Below are positions 55,291-60,472 of a stretch of 60,472 bases of DNA, piece after piece (within the stretch, counting starts at the first letter, position 1; every line of letters begins with the position of its first letter). Location of the stretch: the NCBI GenBank assembly GCA_001563915.1, contig LKMP01000004.1, positions 1-60,472 on the forward strand, in the 5' to 3' direction. The notes under the pieces are model-generated. The model was not told the origin of the DNA, ran no database searches, and saw only the letters and a list, made by a program, of their open reading frames with translations. The stretch is from Nanohaloarchaea archaeon B1-Br10_U2g21. GTDB lineage: Archaea > Nanohalarchaeota > Nanosalinia > Nanosalinales > Nanosalinaceae. Both the position numbers and the translations under genes were made by a program.

Positions 55291-58101
55291 TTATTCAGTT
55301 GGGCATCCGTCTCCAGACCACCAGCCTAGTAAGGGTAGGCCATCATCACGAGCTTCATTTCCGGATACGGTTTCTGGAGTGAATATAATCACATCATTTC
55401 TTTCGCCGGGTCCGTCTCCTACATAGAAATTGAACCAGTCTTCTGGTTCATTATCGTCACAGAATTCAGCTCTAACATTTTCAAATTCTACCCCGTCATC
55501 AGTTAGAATTAGTGCTGTTCCTTCCGGATTTTCCACTGTATCAGGGTCTACTCCTGCTGCGACTTCTTCAGGATTAACATTTATTGAGTCAAGATTATTA
55601 TAATAATTATTATCTGCGTTTTCTTTGATTTCATCTACTAAATTGCTCAATCGATAGGCTTGTTCATTATTATCAATTTGTCCATCATCAAATGCATTAT
55701 GGCTATCATCGCTCATTATTTGAGGATTTCTCCATGCTTCTTCGCGATCTCCTTCGATAACGGTGCATCCTCTAGAGGCGTCCATACTCCATGAAGAATC
55801 GCAAGTACTCTTAAACATTGGATCTCCATCTTCATCACCATCAATTTGTTCTTCTTGGTCTTCTGTTACTATTAATGGACAATTGAATTCGCTGCGAGCA
55901 CAATCTAGCCTCTCTGTATCAAAACTTTCTCCTCTACTTGAAAGAGTTACAGTATAATTAGCGTCTACGCGCAAGTTTATTGTTTCTCCAGAAGGACTTA
56001 TAGATTCTGGCTCTTCTATCATCATGTCGCACTCAATAGGAGATGGCCCTAAGTCTCTAGTGTATTCTCTATCGGTATCCAGGCGATCTGCTTCATCTTC
56101 TTCAAGTTCATAAGTATTACTTTCTGTATCAAGTGTTAAAGCATCACAGTTAGCATTACCAGCTTCAGAATCCCATCGCTCAGTATTATCTGCGTCAGCT
56201 AAAAGAGAAGAACTTTCTATGACTAAATCTTCAGGTATAACTTGATATCCGACATTGAAGTCTTCCGTTTCAAATCCTATTGATACTGGGAAGATATCAG
56301 GTCTTCTGCTACCATCACTAAACTCTCTATATACTACAGGAGAACGAGTATTTATGAACGTCTTAACAGGAGTATTAGCAGTCTGTGAGCTAGCTGGATC
56401 AGGCCTCATACCTTGATCAAGCATGTGATCTTCCGACATGGCTTGTATTTGGAGTGTCGATTGCGAAGAATAATTATATCTTACTTCAAGTTCAGCGTCA
56501 CTACTTGAGCCTAGCGCAGGCTGCATAAGGCCACAATCTCCTAGATTAAGATCCTCCATGCCTCCAATAGGTTGTGCGAAGTCTCCTGCTAAAATAGTGC
56601 CTCTTGTGTTTTCAGAGCCATCTTCGTCAGAATCAATGCCGGATTCTACTGCAAATTCTCCCCCTAGTGAAGTCCAATCTGTTTGACATTCAGTTCGTTC
56701 ACTATCAATAGTTATGCGATATTCAACGCCATGAGCATCTATTCCTTTAAGACCTCTAATCGGATTGTATACGCTGAAGCCTGCGCGTAAATCGTCATCA
56801 GGAGATCTTCCGCTTACATCTAGGTTGTGTCCATCATTTACATGGAAATTTTCTATTTGTAATCCAAAAGATTGGCCTTCAGATTCAGAGCCAGGTCTTT
56901 GACTATTATTCATTTGATATTCTCTGAGGCAAGCTGGTCCTTCAAGAGCACATGATACTCGCGCTCCTGCTAGTCTTAATGCATTTCGCTCTGCAGTGAA
57001 ATCATAATGAGGTGTGGCAGCGCTAGCTTCAGAGCCAACCCAGCCTCCATAATCTGATGCTAAGTCTCCTGCTCCAGCTATAGGGGCAAAGAGTCCCAAA
57101 AGTCCGGGCAGGTAAAGTTGGACTATAAAATAGGAGAAGCTTATGAATAGCCCTGCTATCAGCAACCAAACTATAACTAGCAAAATCATTCCTATTATAA
57201 GGGCTAATATGACCACTCCTCCTGGGACTCCGGCTATTCCGCTTGCTAATACAGCTCCTACTCCGGGTATCCTGGATATAAGCTTTAGGATGTTTAAAAC
57301 TCCTGGGATTCTGGCTGCTTTCACGTCCGCTGATCTCAGTGAAGTGGCCGCAGTTTTTCCAGCCTTTTTCCCGGTTTTAATGGCTGCTTTTCCGGCCTCG
57401 CTTTCACCAGCTTTTTTTAGAGAATTATAAGTTTTTACCCCTTTTCTGCCTGTTTTAAGCCCTGAAGCAGCCATATTAACAGCATTAGGACCTTCTTCTA
57501 GCTCACGTTCTTGTTCGTCTTCCTGATTTTCTGTTCCTTCGTCTCCAGAATTTCCGAATACTTTAGCTGCGAGTCCACTGACTAATACTGTTAGAATAAC
57601 AGGTATCAAAACTATAATGAAGCCTATGAAGGTTGCTTGGGATAGAAATGTGAAAAGATCTGTTATGTCAGAAGGTCCTAAAAACCAAAAAGAAATTATT
57701 AGAAAAACTAGAAAAACTGCAATATATGGCTTTTTGAAACCTTCTTCGTTTCTAAGATTTTTTTCAGCGTTTTGGAAAAAACTAAAAGTAAATTTGCTGC
57801 TTTGTCCAACAGCATATAGTGGTAAAACTATGAAAAACCATGCAAGAAACCTAAATATGATGTAGGGCACCATCACTCCAATTATCAGACCTGGCTTGAT
57901 CACAATATTCCATAGGAGGAAGTATAATATCAGACCAGGTATTCCAGTAAACCATACAAATGCAAATGATAGTATTAGAGCTGCTAAAAAACCGATACTG
58001 CTCCCTAAGATAGTGTTTGCTAGGAAAAATAGTAGTAAGAAGCCCATAAACCAGTAGCCTAGTACGAAAAATATTATCTTTTTAAGGCCCCATTTAATCA
58101 T
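55291..58101 (-). CDS. Large multi-TM protein with Cys-rich ectodomain
   Basis: The 936-residue protein begins with about seven TM helices (residues 1-180), then a Lys/Gly-rich segment with basic repeats (KTGRKGVKTYNSLKKAGESEAGKAAIKTGKKAGKTA-like, near 220-260). A Gly/Val-rich membrane hairpin (IPGVGAVLASGIAGVPGGVVILALIIG) and another TM come next. From about residue 365 an ectodomain with some 17 Cys and CARDB-like beta domains continues to the end. It follows the 380-residue protein by 10 bases. A surface complex with a membrane base is plausible. Function unknown. Confidence 0.7.
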   Translation of the reverse strand: MIKWGLKKIIFFVLGYWFMGFLLLFFLANTILGSSIGFLAALILSFAFVWFTGIPGLILYFLLWNIVIKPGLIIGVMVPYIIFRFLAWFFIVLPLYAVGQSSKFTFSFFQNAEKNLRNEEGFKKPYIAVFLVFLIISFWFLGPSDITDLFTFLSQATFIGFIIVLIPVILTVLVSGLAAKVFGNSGDEGTENQEDEQERELEEGPNAVNMAASGLKTGRKGVKTYNSLKKAGESEAGKAAIKTGKKAGKTAATSLRSADVKAARIPGVLNILKLISRIPGVGAVLASGIAGVPGGVVILALIIGMILLVIVWLLIAGLFISFSYFIVQLYLPGLLGLFAPIAGAGDLASDYGGWVGSEASAATPHYDFTAERNALRLAGARVSCALEGPACLREYQMNNSQRPGSESEGQSFGLQIENFHVNDGHNLDVSGRSPDDDLRAGFSVYNPIRGLKGIDAHGVEYRITIDSERTECQTDWTSLGGEFAVESGIDSDEDGSENTRGTILAGDFAQPIGGMEDLNLGDCGLMQPALGSSSDAELEVRYNYSSQSTLQIQAMSEDHMLDQGMRPDPASSQTANTPVKTFINTRSPVVYREFSDGSRRPDIFPVSIGFETEDFNVGYQVIPEDLVIESSSLLADADNTERWDSEAGNANCDALTLDTESNTYELEEDEADRLDTDREYTRDLGPSPIECDMMIEEPESISPSGETINLRVDANYTVTLSSRGESFDTERLDCARSEFNCPLIVTEDQEEQIDGDEDGDPMFKSTCDSSWSMDASRGCTVIEGDREEAWRNPQIMSDDSHNAFDDGQIDNNEQAYRLSNLVDEIKENADNNYYNNLDSINVNPEEVAAGVDPDTVENPEGTALILTDDGVEFENVRAEFCDDNEPEDWFNFYVGDGPGERNDVIIFTPETVSGNEARDDGLPLLGWWSGDGCPTE

Positions 58102-58111
58102 TTTTTATCAC

Positions 58112-59254
58112 TTATTCTGATGTTTGTCTGCTGATTAGCTGGAGTTTTTCCATTCTGAATGAGCCTTCGCTAGAGAGAGTAAGTATGTTTTCTTCTTCAA
58201 GCACGCCTTCATCTAGCTCTATAGTGTTCTCGCCGTTTGAGGGTTGTAGTTCATATGTTTCGTCGTTTAAGTCTATTTGAAGTTCATTCGGATTATTCAA
58301 ATTCATATAATCGAACTCGAGCGATTCTTCTGTATTTTCTTGATTCACAAAGTCTAGTTCTGATGAGCTGAGCTCTATTTCTTCAGTATGGGTTCCAGTT
58401 TCTCCTGTTATACCGTAGCGTACTTGGGCGTTAACATTCTCTAGCTCATATAGTGATTGTCCAGAGGTGTCAAAATTTAAAGTGTTGTGACCAGTTGTTA
58501 AATCCGCATTTTCAGGAGTGAGAGTAATATTATACTCGCCCTGTCCTACTGTTTCAGAAAACACTTCATTATCATTTACTCTGACTTCTAGAGGCTCTTC
58601 AGGAATTGATGCATCCACAGGTATTCCAAAAGTAAGATCTACTGCTCTAAAGTTCTCAAGTTCATGAGTATACATCTGTAATGATTCGGTTCGGTCATGG
58701 AAAGTTCTATCATTTATTTCTGCAGAAATATCTTCTAATCCGTAACCTGTGGCTCCTAAGAGACTTCCACGAGTAGTACCTATTTCAAAGGTGTTTTCTC
58801 CAACTCGGAGATTTTCCTCAGGTATTTCTACGCTAGCTCCATCCCCAGTAAAGTCAGAAACCATTGGTTCCTCAAAAATTCTATCGCCATTTACTTCGAC
58901 ATAAACTGCGCCTGAACCTTCGCGCCCTATAACTCTAAAGTTTAGCTCTCCATCTTGCGGCTGAGAGGCTTCATATTCGAAATTAACACTTTGGCTGCTA
59001 AATAGTCCTCTATAAAGTTCTGCGGAGTTGCTTCTGTAGGCTTGTACTTCTCCAGGGCCTTCGCCTACTGTAAAGCTGCCGAACTGGGAAGTTCTAAAGT
59101 CTTCGGTAACATCGCCTATAGTCCCTATATTTTTGTCGAGAAATATTTTTTCTTCAGGTTGATCTTCGGGTCCTATATCAGCCTCCATTGCGACGTATAT
59201 TAGTCCAAATACGGTTAGGCCTGCTACAAGTACTACTAGGAAGCTTTCAGACAT
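58112..59254 (-). CDS. Membrane-anchored protein of three beta-sandwich repeats
   Basis: The 380-residue protein has an N-terminal TM (SFLVVLVAGLTVFGLIYVAM) and, after a linker, three related jelly-roll-like repeats. Each contains a strand pattern with G-E/H-N-T and L-E-N/D residues (LRVGENTFEIGTTRGSLLG, LTTGHNTLNFDTSGQSLYELEN, NGENTIELDEGVLEEENILTL). No Cys. It lies 10 bases upstream of the 936-residue protein gene, so the two are likely partners. The 71-base gap to pelA contains a pelA box A. Function unknown. Confidence 0.7.
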   Translation of the reverse strand: MSESFLVVLVAGLTVFGLIYVAMEADIGPEDQPEEKIFLDKNIGTIGDVTEDFRTSQFGSFTVGEGPGEVQAYRSNSAELYRGLFSSQSVNFEYEASQPQDGELNFRVIGREGSGAVYVEVNGDRIFEEPMVSDFTGDGASVEIPEENLRVGENTFEIGTTRGSLLGATGYGLEDISAEINDRTFHDRTESLQMYTHELENFRAVDLTFGIPVDASIPEEPLEVRVNDNEVFSETVGQGEYNITLTPENADLTTGHNTLNFDTSGQSLYELENVNAQVRYGITGETGTHTEEIELSSSELDFVNQENTEESLEFDYMNLNNPNELQIDLNDETYELQPSNGENTIELDEGVLEEENILTLSSEGSFRMEKLQLISRQTSE

Positions 59255-59293
59255 TCAATTCTTACCTCTATATTGTTCACTATGTTTTCCACG

Positions 59294-59301
59294 TTTTTAT
59301 T
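59294..59301 (+). promoter_or_regulatory. Box A of pelA
   Basis: TTTTTATT (59294-59301) is about 28 bases before the ATG at 59326, giving a leaderless transcript. Confidence 0.55.
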
Positions 59302-59325
59302 TGTAAGAGGCCTTTAACATATTTC

Positions 59326-60303
59326 ATGAAGCTTCTAAACTGCGATCGATCTGAAGGGTATGCAAAGATAGTAGTTGAGAATCAGGATGACCTATGGTAT
59401 CTTAGCAGAGTCTTCAGGAGTCCTCAAAGAGTAAGGAAAAGAACGCAGAGGACTGTTTTAGAGGGTAGAGAGAAGAAGAGTTGTGTTCTTACTATTGAGG
59501 TTGAGAAAACTGAGTTACAGGATGATAGACTCAGGTTGACAGGAGAGATTGTTGAAGGCGCCGAAGATATAGAGTTAGGATATCACAGCTTTAATATTGA
59601 ATCTGATGAAAATTTGGAGGTATGGGGGTTGAGAGATCAGGATTGGGAGTTGCTTGAAGAGGCAGAATCGAGCGAAAATTATGAGGTATTATTTTGTCTC
59701 TTACAGAGCGGTACTGCAGATTTCTACAAAGTTAAAGAGTCAGGTATAGAGGATATGTCCTCAGTGAACGAAAATATTCCTGGTAAGATGTATGCTGATC
59801 AAGAGTCATCCACTTTTTTGAAAGATGTTAAATCCGTTATAGATAGGACAAGAGATCATTATGATGCTGTTATTCTAGCAGGTCCAGGTTTTGAAAAGAA
59901 GACACTCTTTGATCTATTTGATAATACTGAGCAAGTATTCACTCAAGATACTTCTGTTGTAGGCCAGACAGGTTTGAATGAAGCGATTAAAAGGGGTGCC
60001 CTGAAGAAGGTAGTTGAGGAGTCACGGATTGATGAAGAGTCAGAGATTATGGAGAACTTTTTTGATGAAATGAATACTGAAGGAGCAGTAAGTTATGGAG
60101 ATCCAGTGCGAGACCTAGTTGAGCAAGGAGCAGTTGAAAAACTTGTTTTGACTCCGGAACTATATCGAGAAGAAAGAGAACTTGTAGAAAAAACAGGGCA
60201 TACTGGGGGAGAAGTTCAGGTAGTGCATACTGATCATGAAGCAGGAGAGAGATTAGAAAATCTCGGGGGTATTGCGGCTTTCTTAAGATACAAGCCGAGT
60301 TAA
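59326..60303 (+). CDS. pelA: mRNA surveillance protein Pelota
   Basis: Pelota/Dom34 homologue that resolves stalled ribosomes and, in archaea, can act with an EF1A-like GTPase as release factor aRF1/Dom34. From the ATG at 59326 (chosen over an upstream open frame because of box A spacing) it has 325 residues. The Sm-like N-terminal domain (LLNCDRSEGYAKIVVENQDDLWYLSRVF), the central alpha/beta/alpha domain (DAVILAGPGFEKKTLFD) and the C-terminal eRF1-3-like domain (GAVEKLVLTPELYRE, LENLGGIAAFLRYKPS) are visible. Its end overlaps the convergent PDZ gene by 4 bases. Confidence 0.95.
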   Translation: MKLLNCDRSEGYAKIVVENQDDLWYLSRVFRSPQRVRKRTQRTVLEGREKKSCVLTIEVEKTELQDDRLRLTGEIVEGAEDIELGYHSFNIESDENLEVWGLRDQDWELLEEAESSENYEVLFCLLQSGTADFYKVKESGIEDMSSVNENIPGKMYADQESSTFLKDVKSVIDRTRDHYDAVILAGPGFEKKTLFDLFDNTEQVFTQDTSVVGQTGLNEAIKRGALKKVVEESRIDEESEIMENFFDEMNTEGAVSYGDPVRDLVEQGAVEKLVLTPELYREERELVEKTGHTGGEVQVVHTDHEAGERLENLGGIAAFLRYKPS

Positions 60304-60472
60304 GGCCTATTTTGAAGTGTCAAATTGAATGTCTGTTTTTCTCCGTCTCTAATAGCTTCTAATTCTATTTCGTCGCCTACATCAGTGTTGAGTGCTAAGT
60401 ATTCGAGTATATCATCTATGCCTCTTGTATTTTCTCCATTTATTCCTGTGATTACGTCGCCCCCTACAAGCA
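60300..60472 (-). CDS. C-terminal PDZ domain of a truncated gene
   Basis: The window ends inside this gene. The visible 56 residues, LVGGDVITGINGENTRGIDDILEYLALNTDVGDEIELEAIRDGEKQTFNLTLQNRP (shown in part), match the C-terminal half of a PDZ domain with the GGDVITGINGE strand-turn. The likely full protein is an HtrA/DegP-type serine protease or a site-2-protease-like PDZ protein; the catalytic region lies beyond the window. Confidence 0.75.
   Translation of the reverse strand, partial: LVGGDVITGINGENTRGIDDILEYLALNTDVGDEIELEAIRDGEKQTFNLTLQNRP

Noticed and set aside
59188-59325. Upstream extension of the pelA frame
   Set aside because: The extra 46 codons overlap the start of the divergent gene, are not Pelota-like, and the box A spacing points to the ATG at 59326.

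Overview
The window is archaeal. It carries DNA topoisomerase VI A and B, aEF1B, NMD3, RIO1, the KH protein of the Pno1 family, eIF1A, Pelota, Dph5, Trm5, FEN1, Alba, class III (archaellin-type) signal peptides, box A promoters (TTTATA/TTTAAA, about 24-30 nt before many starts, so many genes look leaderless) and a tRNA with a bulge-helix-bulge intron. Most proteins are strongly Asp/Glu-rich, including housekeeping enzymes, and the DNA is only about 40% GC by eye. This fits a salt-in halophile that is not a classical high-GC haloarchaeon. A DPANN archaeon of the Nanohaloarchaeota type is my best guess (inference; no rRNA is present). Genes are packed: no gap without a gene exceeds about 240 bases.

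Layout. 1-6.1 kb: a minus-strand run of DUF192, nmd3, eIF1A, a small membrane protein, rio1, KH protein, top6B and top6A, ending at a strong hairpin before intron-containing tRNA-Asn. 6.1-14.8 kb: housekeeping genes (DUF2062, channel-like protein, tRNA-Arg, aEF1B, secreted GDPD, zinc ribbon, fen1, coiled-coil protein, gpmI, two Cys-containing secreted proteins, alba). aEF1B is preceded by a 15-codon ORF and two mutually exclusive stems that look like an attenuator. 14.9-26.3 kb: a type IV pilus-like locus. It has a PilT/TadA-type ATPase, a platform protein with two T2SF domains, and eleven small-to-large pilin-like proteins, mostly joined by overlaps of a few bases. Two coiled-coil proteins diverge from the ATPase gene.

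26.3-35.8 kb: a minus-strand block of membrane and coiled-coil proteins of unknown function, with an ATP-grasp enzyme and an asparagine-synthetase homologue that lacks the catalytic Cys2. Two of the proteins share a domain. 35.9-37.6 kb: dph5 and trm5. 37.6-45.7 kb: lineage-specific genes, including Tat-like membrane-anchored proteins, a second ATP-grasp gene that appears to start at ATA, short MGR(I/L)DD proteins, and a divergent full-length EF1A paralogue. 45.7-60.3 kb: surface proteins (1061-aa and 575-aa beta-repeat proteins, three tandem lipoproteins, a 936-aa multi-TM protein and a 380-aa anchored repeat protein), together with a PHP phosphoesterase, a DUF63-like protein, pelA and the end of a PDZ-domain gene.

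A large share of the capacity is therefore devoted to the cell surface: pilus-like fibres, lipoproteins, Ig-like repeat proteins and Cys-rich ectodomains. That suits an organism that attaches to a host or neighbour cell, but no gene here proves such a lifestyle. The most unusual signals are the aEF1B leader, the ATA start, the paired amide-forming enzymes, the EF1A paralogue and the strong excess of the palindrome AGGCCT.
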